A stretch of 64,000 nucleotides of DNA from Ascarosepion bandense (GCA_037127315.1 JBBBDQ010000399.1:556501-620500); one strand, 5' to 3'. Positions 39,807-51,258 are shown, counted from the stretch's first letter. The notes: generated by a model from the letters alone, not told the origin. Numbers and translations: made by a program.

Positions 39807-40200
39807 AGACAATGAATGTCTATTATGTTTAATGATGGGTCGTTCTAAACCGCGTATTTTGCTTTAATTTCAGGTGAAAATAAAAGACAAAAATTGTCCA
39901 AAATTTCGGCATTTTTTTTATTATGATGGCTCTAAGCTTTTGGCTCATATATTCAGAGAGATTAGAGTTCCTGAACCGCATTACAAATTTACGAACTGCG
40001 TCTGCTATTCGGCGACTGTTATGCCAATACAAGTTAATCACCATTTTTGATGGTGGTTGTCATAATGTTAGCCGTAAATTGAGACACAGTATAATAAAAA
40101 AATGTCTAAATGTTGAACAATTTTAGTGTTCGTTTTCATCTGAAATTAAAGCCAAATGTTTAGAACGGCTCGCGATTAAACATAATAGACATTCACTGTT
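39807..40200. mobile_element. Foldback MITE with about 120-bp arms
   Basis: Left arm 39807-39925 (AATGAATGTCTATTATGTTT, CGTTCTAAAC, GCTTTAATTTCAGGTGAAAA, ATTGTCC, TTTTTTTTATTATGATGG) and right arm 40075-40200 are inverted copies. TATAAC lies just outside both ends (39801-39806 and 40201-40206), a candidate target duplication. The spacer is about 150 bp and non-coding. Confidence 0.8.
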
Positions 40201-40439
40201 TATAACGGGCATAAAGATCAGAACGATGTTAATAAAAAGTTTAAATATGAAATAACTTTTTATAACTATATTTACAATAAGTCGCAATGTACAATTAATT
40301 CATAACTATATAATTACACTTGAAAAACCAGTAGCTAGTCTAGCATCTACGGATCGCTCATTCAGTAATGCATAAGAGCACGCTAACTACTGGCGCAGGA
40401 TACTTCATAAGCACAAAAGTGTGTGTCCTGCTACCGAAT

Positions 40440-40563
40440 GCCCATAGCTCAGAGGTAGAATCGCCGACTGACGCCCATTCGGTCGGGTTTCAATCCTGGG
40501 TAAAAGGATTCGGATGTCTAACCGTACTGATGAACTGTGATACAGCGAAACAGATCTATCTGT

Positions 40564-40566
<3 letters not shown>
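40440..40566 (+). mobile_element. SINE family B, full length, TA tail
   Basis: The head GCCCATAGCTCAGAGGTAGA contains a good polymerase III A box, and GGTTTCAATCC at about 40487 is B-box-like. The body has GTACTGATGAACTGTGATAC and AGCGAAACAGATCTATCTG. A (TA)n tract of about 52 bases follows at once (40567-40618). Confidence 0.82.

Positions 40567-40618
<52 letters not shown>
40567..40618. repeat. (TA)n microsatellite
   Basis: Starts at the 3' end of SINE B and ends at the displaced MITE arm. Confidence 0.95.
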
Positions 40619-40621
<3 letters not shown>

Positions 40622-40718
40622 TTGTAATGCGGTTCAGGAACTGTAATCTCTCTGAATATATGAGCCAAAAGCCATCATAATAAAAAATATGCCCAAATGT
40701 TGGACAATTTTTGTCTGA
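40619..40718 (-). mobile_element. Displaced partial copy of the foldback MITE
   Basis: Complementary to about 39885-39991, including CTCATATATTCAGAGAGATT and CCTGAACCGCATTACAAATT. It therefore includes part of the left arm and of the spacer. Confidence 0.8.
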
Positions 40719-40724
40719 TATATA

Positions 40725-42230
40725 TATATAAGCGTACCAGAGTGTAGGTTAAAGAAATAGACTGCTATTTAGAAAAAAATGTTTAATGCACAATTAAACC
40801 AACTGCATATGCAGAACCAACAATATATCAAAACGTTCACCACTTGTTTGCTATCCATGATGTATTATTTCCTTGTTTCTTAATATTGTTTTCTTTTTTT
40901 CTCATCTTTTACACTTGATTCCTAACATCTTAGTTGCGTTATTGCCTTGCTTGGGTTAGAATCATTAAAGACGTAAAAAAAGAACAATAATTTCTGGACC
41001 GAATTGATTCTGACATGCCCAGTAAGAAGCTCACTCTACTGTGCATATCTTTCTTGCTGACGACTATTGTGATTGATGCCTATAGTGAAACATCACCTCT
41101 ATATTTTCTCACACCCGTTTCATTCCCATAGCAACAGTGAACAGACATGCTAATCATAGTCTGGAAGTGTGACAATCAGCAGCAGCTAAGCAGACTAACG
41201 GGTCAGAACACAAAAGTTCAAAAACTGTGACAAACACTGATTGAACGGCAACAGCCAATCAGAAGGCAGAACGGTGGTGTGAAAGAAGAGCAAATTCGAA
41301 GGAAAATAAAATATACGTTGTGGCAGATATGAAGTGAAACCGTACGGACGTCTTCACAGTTTATGGGGGGAAAACTAGAGAATCTAGAAGGATGATGTAT
41401 TCTGACTAAGAAAAGTGGTCGAAGCGTGACAGAAACTAGTAAAGCGCATATCCTCCTCCCATGATAAATAAAATTTACAGAGATGAAGTGAAATCGTACG
41501 GACGACTTCACAGTCTATGAGAGAAAATGCCTAGCGCAAAGAGAAGCTAGAATTACAAGGTATTCCAACCACGAAAAAGGGTCGAAAGATGACAATTCAA
41601 GGAAAAAATGTTCCCCGTCGATGATGAGTAAAACAGATTTATCTTAAAAAGATTGTCTGTCGAATGCAGCTCCTGCAACAATGAACTTTATATACTTCAT
41701 ATAAATAAAGTCTACAAGAGACACTTGGACAGAAACAAATGAAAAAGAAATGTAAGAATTTGTAATATTTGGTATCTTTGTGGGTATAATTGACAAAGAA
41801 GTGGATACAAATATTAGCGTTGAGAGGAATATTTTATTTTCTTATTTTTACATACTTTCGTGTTAAGTGTCTGCTGGCAAGAGAACACATGTTGCCTGCT
41901 TAGAAGCTAGAGAGGGACTGGCCAATCCTTTAGGTCAAGCATGGGTCAGGGAGATAGAGGAAAGGGGAAAGAGGAATAGTAGCAGAGAAAGAAAAGGGAA
42001 TAGATTTGGGTATCTTAGTTCTTGAGAGTTATTTAGAGACAGAGAAGGTAAAAGAAACAATGTATTCTCTGCATGGTAGTAGTATCTGACCTGAGGTCAT
42101 GTTGGTTCATTCCTACAAATTATACTTAAAACAAGTTCTGACGGAATAAAAAGAGAAAATAGAAACAAAAAAAAGAAAAAGAAAAGAACTCATACGCAAA
42201 TATGTTCACATCCTTTACTCCATAATATTT
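40725..42230. other. Unannotated, with one local duplication
   Basis: No gene recognised. About 41305-41365 and 41465-41520 are direct repeats (AAATAAAATATACG / AAATAAAATTTACA, then GATGAAGTGAAATCGTACGG and ACTTCACAGT). The shared GTGAAATCGTACGGACGACT TCAC core is itself an imperfect palindrome. Confidence 0.45.
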
Positions 42231-42234
42231 AGTA

Positions 42235-43020
42235 ATCTTTTAGTACTCAGCTTCGCTTTTTAAATGCGTCTTTGGCCATGCTAATGAATTTTTTAATCTC
42301 AACATTGCGTATTCCATCCTCTGTCAGAGGGCCTCCCAGGTATTTAAATTTCTTCACTTGTTTTATTTTAGTTTCTCCGGCTAGTTGGCATATTGGGGGT
42401 TTTCTTTTTGCTGATGAACATTCAGTTTTTTTTTAAAGGTTAGTCCTTTCATCTTGCTTTCTCTTGCTACCTCCTGTACAAGGTCCTGCATTTTCTTTTT
42501 CGTGTCTGCTACCAGCATTGTGTCATCTGCGTATTTTACATAGCTGAGATTATGGCCGCCAATGATGAATCATGGCAAGGGTTTTATTTCTCTCAGAATT
42601 ATTTCGCTGTATGTTGAATAGATCCGGTGAAAAAACACATCCTTGTCTTAAGTCCTATTTTTGTATACCTGTTGAATTTACTTCCCATACGTACACAAGT
42701 GATTTGCTGCCAATATATATTCTTGATTATACTAACGACTTTTCCGAAAATGTCGAAGTTGTCGTGCATCTCTATAAATCCTTGTGGCGTCCTTTGTCAA
42801 ATGTCTTTGCATAGTCTGTGAAGCACAGATATAGTTCCTTCTGCATTTGTATTGCTCTTTCAGATAGTATTCTGAGCATGAAAATTCCATTCCTTGTTCC
42901 AGTATCTTTAAGAAATCCACACTGTTCTTTTCCTATCTCTGGGCCAATTCCGCTGCTCGCTCTGATCATCAGAATCGGGATGATGTGTTTTGTTATGGGG
43001 CCCATTAAGCTGATTGTTCA
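42235..43020 (-). mobile_element. RTE-type LINE fragment, fingers and palm
   Basis: Reading the minus strand from 43005: MGPITKHIIPILMIRASSGI, GKEQCGFLKDTGTRNGIFML, SERAIQMQKELYLCFTDYAK (the first catalytic Asp region), then QGCVFSPDLFNIQ, RR-HNAGSR in place of YADDTVLIADT, and KYLGGPLTEDG. This reaches further upstream in the protein than any other RTE copy here but lacks the thumb and tail. Stops and frameshifts are frequent. A related scrap lies at 43535-43640. Confidence 0.8.
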
Positions 43021-43024
43021 GTGG

Positions 43025-43680
43025 AGTTCACATATGAATATATTAAGTGGTCCATAAAATGTTATTCTATATTTGTACATTCTGCGCTGTTAGATGCTTT
43101 CACTAAACTTCCTTTAAATTATCTACCCAGCTTCAGATTATATAAATGTTACATTCAATTCTTTGATTCTTAATAATTAAGCAAAATTGTCATGTTGTCG
43201 CGTTCATAAAACCGCTCTGTTCAATACAATATCCTTCTACCTGTTATAAATCGAACTCGGAGGTAAAATGCTTTTTTCTATATTATTGTATATATATTTT
43301 TTATAATTGTGTTATGCGTTGTCGAAAATCCACTGACTATATTCGTCTAAATACGTATTATTATACATTCTGTTTTCTTATTATTAACAGTTTTTCTTAC
43401 ATTTTTTCTTTGCTAACTTCATTTCACTACTATTAACGAAATATGATACCATTTACGTAATATGATATCATTCATGTGATGTGATATTTGTTGTTAACAT
43501 AATAACCACTAATGTATTTTCTTTTTCTGTTTGGAGCACATCGATCATTTTGCTGTATATGTTCAACAAATCCGCTGTGAAAATGCATATCTATTTACAT
43601 CTGTTTATATTCTCCTGAATTATTTCAAAATTTCACGCTAAATAAAAAAATACCGATAAAAATTCTACAACTATACTTCA
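43025..43680. other. Unannotated, with an RTE scrap
   Basis: 43535-43640 on the minus strand resembles the RTE segment around CVFSPDLFN (ATATGTTCAACAAATCCGCT on the plus strand). No other feature. Confidence 0.45.
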
Positions 43681-43683
43681 CTT

Positions 43684-44012
43684 TGCAGCTTCCTCTCTCG
43701 CTCTTCCCGCCTGTGGAACTCACTCCCGTATTCTTGCTTTCCTGACGGCTACAACCTCCAGAAATTTAAATGCAAAGTTAATACTCATCTACTAACCACT
43801 GGCCTCTAGCTCTCTCCCCTCCCCTGTATAACCTTCCCTTTCTCTCCACCTATGTATCTGTCATCGTACCTGCTTCCTCAGCTTTCTACTGTTCCTTTCT
43901 AACTAGCTTGTACTCCTCACCCTTTTCTAATTAATCTTTTTACATTTATGTAACCCCCTGCACATCAGTGGCGTTTCTGACTTGCTCAGGGTGAAATTAT
44001 TAAAAAAAAAAT
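43684..44012 (+). mobile_element. Jockey/CR1-type LINE 3' end, young subfamily
   Basis: The last about 40 codons (a RLWNSLPYSCF-type stretch) and the complete 3' UTR ending GGGTGAAATTATTAAAAAAA are nearly identical to the copy at 24640-25828. Confidence 0.88.
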
Positions 44013-44071
44013 TACATGGGTTTATGTTTACTGAGGATTGTAATCCTTAATTAGTAAGTAGAGATTTTGAA

Positions 44072-44172
44072 GGCACACCAGGCTTCGTCATCTGCGACCA
44101 CAGTCTGGAGAATCTGATACTCATAGGTGAGATAGAAGGAAAGAGAGAGAGGAAATCTGCGAGTAACATACT
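44072..44172 (+). mobile_element. RTE scrap with an internal deletion
   Basis: GGCACACCAGGCTTCGTCAT, from the palm region, is joined to TCTGGAGAATCTGATACTCA, from the tail region, so most of the reverse transcriptase is missing between them. Confidence 0.6.
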
Positions 44173-44174
44173 TT

Positions 44175-44765
44175 TACATCGTCGTAACGTAGCTTTCCTG
44201 TGCCTTTTCTTTATGTACTTTCATGATAATTTTGCAGGTGAGATCTTCAAAAAGGTACATAGACTTTCAGGATTTAAATGCAGTAATAGTGTAAACGAAA
44301 ACGAATTAACTTCCTTTGCGCGACCAAAATCTACGTCAGGAAAAATCACAATAGACACCGTTTTTCACAAAAAGTCGAGATGGCGTGCTGCTAGCAAGCA
44401 TCTATATGCGTGTGGGCCAACTTGAGGCATAAAACAGGTGAGCAAACGAAGATTTTCATTCAAAATATTTCCTAAATCTACAAGACATTGTTATTAGGTA
44501 TTCCTTTCTATGCTTTTCATTTATTTTGTCTATTTCAGTTTCACGTTGAAGAATTGTAAACTGGGAATGCGTTGCGACCACGTGCGAAATAAAATTACAT
44601 TTCTTTACCAGTTGTGCTCTAGTCCTCGTTTTGGCCCCGTGCTGCCGTTATAACTAGATTAAAAATGGCAAATGCAAATATGGGATTTAACAATGGCTCT
44701 TCAATGGCTCTTCAATGGTTAATACTTCTTCAAACCTCTTTGAATGGCGCTACAGAATCGCACAC
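44175..44765. other. Unannotated sequence
   Basis: No recognised feature; ATGGCTCTTCA is locally repeated at about 44694-44715. Confidence 0.35.
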
Positions 44766-44768
44766 AAA

Positions 44769-45470
44769 TTACTGTACTAAATGACTATATTGAATCCATA
44801 GCTAAATTCGCTGCTAATAACCTCAGTTCCCTCTGTAGGGCCAGGAAGTTTTTCCCGTCTGAATCCATCCTGCACATATGTAAATCTACCATCCGCCTGT
44901 GCAGTGAATATCTGGCCGGGTGCCCCGGCTATCCACCTAGAGGTCCTTGACTAAATCCAACGGAGAATCTGTAATGTGATCGATCCCCACTTGGCTGCTC
45001 AGATACAGTCACTTTCTCACTGTGTCTCTTCTACAAATACTTTTACGGTTTCTGCTCCGATTAAATTAGCTCCCTTAGTATGAATTTGCTCGATCCACAA
45101 GTTTTAAACTAAGTCCCACCTTTTTACTGTGAAACCAATAAAATATAAACACAAGTTCTACTCCACCAGCGTCTTTTCTCGCACTTCTTGCCTGTTAAAT
45201 TACCTTCCGTTTACTTGCTTCCCCCACAGCTGTAATCTCCAAGAATTTAAATGTAAAGTCAATAGCCATCTCCTATCTCACTGATTGCGTCCTCTCTCTC
45301 ATGCTCATATCCCCGTCCACTCCACTCTCATCAGTATTTTCATCCTTCCTTCTCTTAACCCACTTCCTGACACCCACTATAACCTGTCACTCTTTCTCAT
45401 GACTTTCCTCCTGTGTAACCCAATGCTCACCAGTGGCAGTAAACTGCTTTGCTTGGAGCGATATGGTTAT
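44769..45470 (+). mobile_element. Jockey/CR1-type LINE 3' third
   Basis: NDYIESIAKFAANNLSSLCR and ARKFFPSESILHICKSTIRL begin the copy, followed by a thumb remnant with frameshifts, the SRTxxLLNYLPFTC-type C-terminus at about 45175-45270, and the 3' UTR to ACCAGTGGCAGTAAACTGCT. The usual GTGAAATGATTAAA end has become GCGATATGGTTATATATATA. Confidence 0.8.
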
Positions 45471-45507
45471 ATATATAAAAAAAATAACAGAAAAATCAAC
45501 AACATTA

Positions 45508-45640
45508 ATTTGAGGTTGAGATGACCCGAAACTAGTCGATGATAAGCGGTAGCCACAGAAACAGAGAAAGAAGGAAACGGTACAAAGTTTAGACTCAAAT
45601 GGATGTGAGCATTACATGCCTGAGGGAGGGCTCAAAAATA
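45508..45640 (+). repeat. Unclassified dispersed repeat, copy 1
   Basis: Shares GATGATAAGCGGTAGCCACA, AGAAAGAAGGAAACGGTAC and ACATGCC..GGGCTCAA with 47590-47712. Its first 21 bases (AATTTGAGGTTGAGATGACC) are the complement of 47487-47507. Confidence 0.55.
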
Positions 45641-45644
45641 TACT

Positions 45645-46175
45645 AACATAATTATAAAACAGTGTCTGCAAGCTGATTAATAGATTGCTTATGTAGAACA
45701 CTTGTATGCCAAGTATTATCAAAAGTTTTTGAGATGTTTAATGCTGAGAAGAGTCTTTCCATGTTGATTAAATAAAGTGTTAAGTTCAGAATTCTTTGTA
45801 GTTTACCCAACACGGTATAAACCTGAGGAAATTACAACGAAAAAAAAAAACAAGCAAACAAAAAGGATGAGGAGAATAATCAGAATATGAATAGTATCAA
45901 TAACCTAACTGAATTGTTGCAAAACTTGTTCTATTTGGGAAGGATGTGAAAAGAACCCATAATTTTCACTCGGAGCTAACCGCTGTGAAAACGAATATAA
46001 AATGAATTGAGTACGTAGACCGAAATAGAAAGGTTCGTAGGACAAGATGTATCTTCTCCCCGAATTGATTTAAACTCTTGAGACTAATGGACCTTAACGG
46101 ACCTGTAAACTTCATTAGAATGTATTATTTGTGGGCAACATCTTAAGAATATAAGATAAGGAGACCACGATTATC
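45645..46175. other. Unannotated sequence
   Basis: No recognised feature. Confidence 0.4.
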
Positions 46176-46179
46176 TTAA

Positions 46180-47245
46180 AGGTAGACTCCGAAAGTCAAT
46201 TACAGGATCTAATAGAAGAGTATCTCATAGAAAAATTAATGACAGAGAGCGTGAAGAATGGATTAAATATCAATGGTAACATAAAATATATGGTTGTCAT
46301 ATGAGGAAAAAATGCGAATTACGAATTAAAGATGTCAAAATTAAACAACTTCAGAGCTCTAAATATCTGGGAAGTCTTTTCACAATAGATGCAAAATGAG
46401 ACACCGAAATTTGAACACTTATCGAAACAGACAAAAACGTATTCCAATAGCCCAGTCAGTCAGTTCAGTGCCATACGTGATACAATCTTTGGGCGATCAT
46501 GTCTCGAAAGAGACATGACTGACAGGGCAGAAGCCTATCCCGCAGTAAGTTGGCATTGCTTTCTGCGGTAGATTGGTTGCCAGCCAAGGCTATAGAACGA
46601 AATCTGTACTATTATTTAACTCATAACTGGAGGAAAGATACGGATCGCTACCTTTCCCAAGAGTATTTGTACGTAAGTGAATGCAAGGAATTCAATTAGA
46701 ATTTGAACTCGGCTCCCCGATTTCTCGTTTCGAGTCAATATCCACTGCACCACAACGCACATGCTCAGTAACGTGCGAAAAAAAGGTTCCTTATAGATAA
46801 GGAGAGTAATGAACTCTTCTGTAATATTGATACTTATATATTTGGCAATGAAATGTTTGAGTTTTCTCACAGAAGAGGAGAAGGCTGGAGACAGCAGACG
46901 TGTGGTTCTACAGAAGGATACTGAGGATACAATGTACAGAGCGTGTAAGTAACCAATTTTTTGAGAAACTAGAAACTAGGGGGATTAGAATATTGTTGAA
47001 ATTACTGAAATGCATAATGAGAAAAGAGGATTGAAAAATATAACACTCACATGACATAAGAAGACCAATAAGGACAGGGGTAGGCAGTGGGTCACATAAC
47101 CAACAGGATTTGTGAATAGATGACAGAATATGGGTTATGACGAATAGCAAAGATGAAAATCTTACTAAGAACTACAAAGGATAGGAAATTGTGGAGAGCC
47201 ATGATCTCCAAGTTTTTGAAGCGACATGGCACAAAGAAAAAGAAA
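46180..47245 (+). mobile_element. RTE-type LINE fragment split by a SINE
   Basis: 46180-46452 encodes a decayed VDSESQLQDLIEE-like stretch, KIKQLQSSKYLGSLF and IETDKNVFQ in place of IGMAKDAFQ. A family A SINE (46453-46762) interrupts it. The copy resumes at about 46770 and contains VWFYRRILRIQCTERVSN, LKCIMRKE and a 3' UTR with GAGAGCCATGATCTCCAAG up to GGCACAAAGAAAAAGAAAA near 47245. Confidence 0.75.
46453..46762 (-). mobile_element. SINE family A, full length, inside RTE
   Basis: Complement from CAGTCAGTCAGTTCAGTGCC to CACCACAACGCACATG. All body blocks are present. Confidence 0.88.
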
Positions 47246-47329
47246 ACGCATAACTAATTGCGGAGAAAACAACGGAAAACAACTCCGATAATTTTCCCAA
47301 GAACGGACCGCAATTCCTAGATTATCACG

Positions 47330-47375
47330 TGAAAAGAATATGAGCAATATCATGACAGCCTACGTTCTGAAATGA
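47330..47375 (+). mobile_element. RTE 3' UTR scrap
   Basis: ATCATGACAGCCTACGTTCT corresponds to CCATGATCGCCTACGTCCTG near the RTE terminus; nothing else of the element remains. Confidence 0.45.
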
Positions 47376-47486
47376 TTTTTTAAAATTAATAATTTAGCTC
47401 GTTTGTTTCCTTTAATAATAATTTAGAAAATGCAAATATAGTTTGTCGAGAGTATACTCATTCATGAGAATGAAAATGTAGGTTTG

Positions 47487-47710
47487 GGTCATCTCAACCT
47501 CAAATTATCTTTTTTCTTTTTCTTTTTTTATGTTAGTCGTATGATTACTGCAAGCAAAGCTGTTACCTTCTGGGCATATCATACTCAACGTTGTGATCGT
47601 CAAGTAGATGCTAAGCGGTGGCCACAGGAACAGGGAAAGAAGAAGGAAACGGTGCAAAAAATAGACCCGAATAGATGTGGAAAGATTGAAGCTTTACATG
47701 CCCGATGGCT

Positions 47711-47712
<2 letters not shown>
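47487..47712 (+). repeat. Unclassified dispersed repeat, copy 2
   Basis: Contains GTAGATGCTAAGCGGTGGCC and GAAGAAGGAAACGGTGC as in 45508-45640, ends GATGGCTCAA and runs into (TA)n (47713-47757). The (TA)n tail is like that of SINE B, but the body differs. Confidence 0.55.

Positions 47713-47757
<45 letters not shown>
47713..47757. repeat. (TA)n microsatellite
   Basis: About 22 TA dinucleotides. Confidence 0.95.
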
Positions 47758-47760
<3 letters not shown>

Positions 47761-48109
47761 CAATTTGGGGAAAAATAAAACTAATTTTGGAGAGGCGTAA
47801 TTGTCTTAATGAGGTGATAGAAGCAGAAAATAAAAAAGAAAGTATGAAATCAAAATTATTTAAGAGTGGAAGGCGTATAATGGCCGCGTTGTAGTCAGAT
47901 ATGAGAGAGGTAAAGAACGAAAAGCAGGAACTGTATCACTGTGTTGTTTTGGAAACCACAGTTGTTAATTGGGAAATCTCTTTGAATAATATAAATAAAA
48001 AATTACAAACACATTTAAGTAAGTAAAGACATTTGTAGCGTTGAATGTGGTATTTCTAATACGAAAAGTTATGAATCAATATAACCTCGCTTACAGCGTG
48101 GAAAAAATA

Positions 48110-49165
48110 ACTCAACACAGTCAACGGAACACTGGATAAACTCCACACCAGAACAACTGAACACAGGAACAACGCAAAAGCGGAACAACTCAACACAGAA
48201 ACAACACAACACTGGGAAAATTCAACACTGGAACAACTCAACGCCAGAACAACTCAACGGCGGAACAACTCAACCCCAGAAAAATTCAACGCCGGAACAA
48301 CTCAACACCGAATCAACTCAACGCTGGAACAACTAGACGCCGGAACAACTCAATACCGGAAAAATTCAACGCCGGAACAGCTCAACACCGAAACACCAGA
48401 ACAACTCAGCGCCGGGACAACTAGACATCGGAACAACTCAATACCGGAAAAATTCAACGCCGGAACAGCTCAACACCGAAACACCAGAACAACTCAGCAC
48501 CGGGACAACTAGACATCGGAACAACTCAATACCGGAAAAATTCAACGCCGGAACAGCTCAACACCAAAACAACTCAGCGCCGGGACAACTAGACATCGAA
48601 ACAACTCAATACCGGCAAAATTCAACGCCGGAACAGCTCAACACCGAAACACCAGAACAACTCAGCGCCGGGACAACTAGACATCGGAACAACTCAATAC
48701 CGGAAAAATTCAACGCCGGAACAGCTCAACATCAAAACACCAGAACAAATCAGCGCCGGGACAACTAGACATCGGAACAACTCAATACCGGAAAAATTCA
48801 ACGCCGGAACAGCTCAACACCGAAACACAAGAACAACTCAGCGCCGGGACAACTAGACATCGGAACAACTCAACACTGGAACAACTCAACACTGGGATAA
48901 TTCAAAGCCAGAACAACTCAATACCGGAACAACTAAACACCGGAACAACTCAACACCTCAACAGCGGAACAACTCAGCGCCGAAACAACTACACGGCAGA
49001 ACAATTCAACATTGGAACAACTCAACACCGGGACAATTCAACGCCAGAACAACACAATACTGGAACAACTCAATACCGGAACAACTCAACATCGGAACAA
49101 GTCAACACCGGAACAATTCAACGTTGGAACAATTCAACACCGGGATAACTCAGCACCAGAAAAAT
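48110..49165. repeat. 16-bp minisatellite with an 88-bp higher-order period
   Basis: About 65 units related to GAACAACTCAACACCG. In the centre a block of five and a half units repeats every 88 bp: the TTCAACGCCGGAACAGCTCA boundary recurs at 48365, 48453, 48541, 48621, 48709 and 48797, with a single 80-bp step. Outer units are more diverged, as expected when expansion occurs in the middle. The period is not a multiple of three, and no frame stays open. Confidence 0.95.
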
Positions 49166-49454
49166 TTAAGTAAAATATGAACCATAATGTTTTCAACTAT
49201 TTTTAATAGAGTAAATCATAAATTATTAAGTTATTTTTTATAATGTTTTATAATATATGTTTACATAAAAATGTCAAATCATTCCTACGATTCAGTGCTA
49301 CTGAATCGTAATGATGAATTGACGGCTTTATACAAACATCAAAAATATTTTTCTCTAATTTAATTAATTACAATTTTTGCATTTATAACTTATGCTCCAA
49401 TAGAACTGAAAAATTAAAAAAAATATTTTACACAAATAAATAAATTATTAATTT

Positions 49455-49735
49455 GCGAAATTTTACAAAGCAAGGAAGCAAAGATAAACCCGTCCGATTC
49501 ACTCTAATTTTTCTTCATTCTTTCCTTTATGAAACTTCAACTATAGGTAATTATTAAATATTTATAAATTCATTTGATGCACATGTTATTGTGCAGTATA
49601 AACAAAAGAACCATTCTACTTTTATTTACAATTATTCACTTGGCAATAAATACTAAAATATAGTATGAAATACGTCATTTTTTAAATGCTGGAGTACCTA
49701 ATTAATTATGCCCGGTAGTTTGCGTATCATGTATC
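49455..49735. mobile_element. Tc1/mariner-like MITE, second copy
   Basis: Aligns with 35305-35562 over ACAAAGCAAGGAAGCAAAGA, GGTAATTATTAAATATTTAT, TTGATGCACATGTTATTGTG and the right terminus AATTATGCCCGGTAGTTTGC. The left terminus could not be found. An insertion of about 20 bases near 49605 distinguishes it. Confidence 0.7.
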
Positions 49736-49850
49736 ACGCGCCAGTAGCCAGAGTGCAATAATTCATTACTGAATGAGCGATGCGTAGATACTAGAGTAGC
49801 TACTGTTTTTTCAAAGTCTGCCTTCAATCAGAGTGTGAGAGTGTAAATAG

Positions 49851-49986
49851 TCATCCGGAAACAGATCTGTTTTGCTGTATCACAGCTCATCAGTACGGTT
49901 AAACATCCTATTGCTTTTAACCCATGATTGAAACCCGACCGAATTGGCGTCAGTCGGCGATTCTCTGAACTATGGGCGCTCGGCAG
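49851..49986 (-). mobile_element. SINE family B, full length
   Basis: In complement it has the head CGCCCATAGTTCAGAGAATC, the B box GGTTTCAATC and body GATGAGCTGTGATACAGC. It is the only full copy in the window without a long TA tract at its 3' end. Confidence 0.78.
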
Positions 49987-49989
49987 AAA

Positions 49990-50955
49990 GAGGAAGGATG
50001 TTTACTTAAGAAAAGAAAGAGACGGCTAAAATTCCCTATTACCTATATAGTGTACGTATTCTTAACGCTATTGCAAACGTAACATATTACACTGGGTACG
50101 TTCTCAGCATATGCTGATAATTGTTGTTGTTTGCAATTAAGGTAACATTATCTTCCCTTATGTATAACCGCCCCCCATTTTCATAAAGAATTTAAAAGAA
50201 TCACCACTTGCTGAATAACTGTCCAAAAGTGAATCTATGAATTTAGTTCAGAAACGAATGGGGTTGCCTATTTAGATCGGATAATTTAAAGACACGAAGA
50301 ATTTAATTTAATCAAAATATTCTTTCTTTAAAATGTTTAAATGAGCACAAAATCGAGAATATCCGGTATGAACATCAATGTTAGTAGTAATTTTTTTTCG
50401 TACTAATTAGTTATTACTTCATAGTTTTCGTAGTAATTAATTTAGTTTATGTGTTTTACTTCTTGTACATTATCATATATTATTTCTTGAGCTCGTTATT
50501 CAAGAGAGAAGAATAACTGGATTCAAGTTACAAAATTTTGACATCAGACAATACATATTTGAACTATAATTATGCGTTTGGATAATCGGAACAGTGCGTC
50601 GAGAAACTCAATTGATAATTTTGTAGTCAGTCTACGTGAGCTTCCAGTCACGCCTTTATAGAGAGTAATAAATCGATTTTAATGGCTAAACTGTAGATTA
50701 ATTCCCCCAGTCAGAAAGATCTGAGCTATAATTACTCGATTGAGTAATACACACTAAGAAACATTCAATTTGTAATGTATTTGTAGTTGAGACCTTCAGG
50801 TCGCTACTTTATAAAGATTAGTAAATTGATCCCAGTTACTAAATTTTGGATTATTTACCCATTCATAGGGATCTGTACTATAATTATGCTATCGGATAGT
50901 CGGCAGGGTAGTCTATGACACTCCACTGATAATGTAGTTGTCGATTTTAATGTAA
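49990..50955. other. Unannotated AT-rich sequence
   Basis: No recognised feature. A TAATTATGC..GATAATCGG block occurs at about 50568-50590 and a similar TAATTATGCTATCGGATAG at about 50892. Confidence 0.4.
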
Positions 50956-50961
50956 GGATAA

Positions 50962-51258
50962 GTCATGATCAGTGCCATACGTGATACACGCTTGGACGGC
51001 CATGTCTCTTTCAATCAATGACTGACTAGGCAGAATATCTCAGTAGTAGGTTGCTATTTTTTGTTAGATTGGTTAGCAACCAAGGCTATAGAACCCAATC
51101 TATCCTACTTGCTGGAGAGAGAAGAGATGGATTAATACATTTTCCAAGGTTATAATTCACTTTGCGCGTAAGTGAATGTAACGAGTTAAACTGGAATTCG
51201 AACACGGCTCTCCGAATTCAAATTCCGAGTCGATATCAATTCCATCACTACACACGTA
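50962..51258 (-). mobile_element. SINE family A, full length, diverged
   Basis: Complement from GATCAGTGCCATACGTGATA to the head ..GAATTCGAACACGG..CACTACACACG, with several deletions in the middle. Confidence 0.75.

Noticed and set aside
40368..40668. Opposed open frames around the SINE B and TA tract
   Set aside because: Ile-Tyr runs from (TA)n and SINE sequence; no protein family.
47484..47894. 136-aa plus-strand open frame
   Set aside because: It spans a dispersed repeat and a (TA)n tract; the translation contains a long Ile-Tyr run.
48110..49165. CRISPR array
   Set aside because: Units are directly contiguous without unique spacers, and the sequence is clearly eukaryotic.
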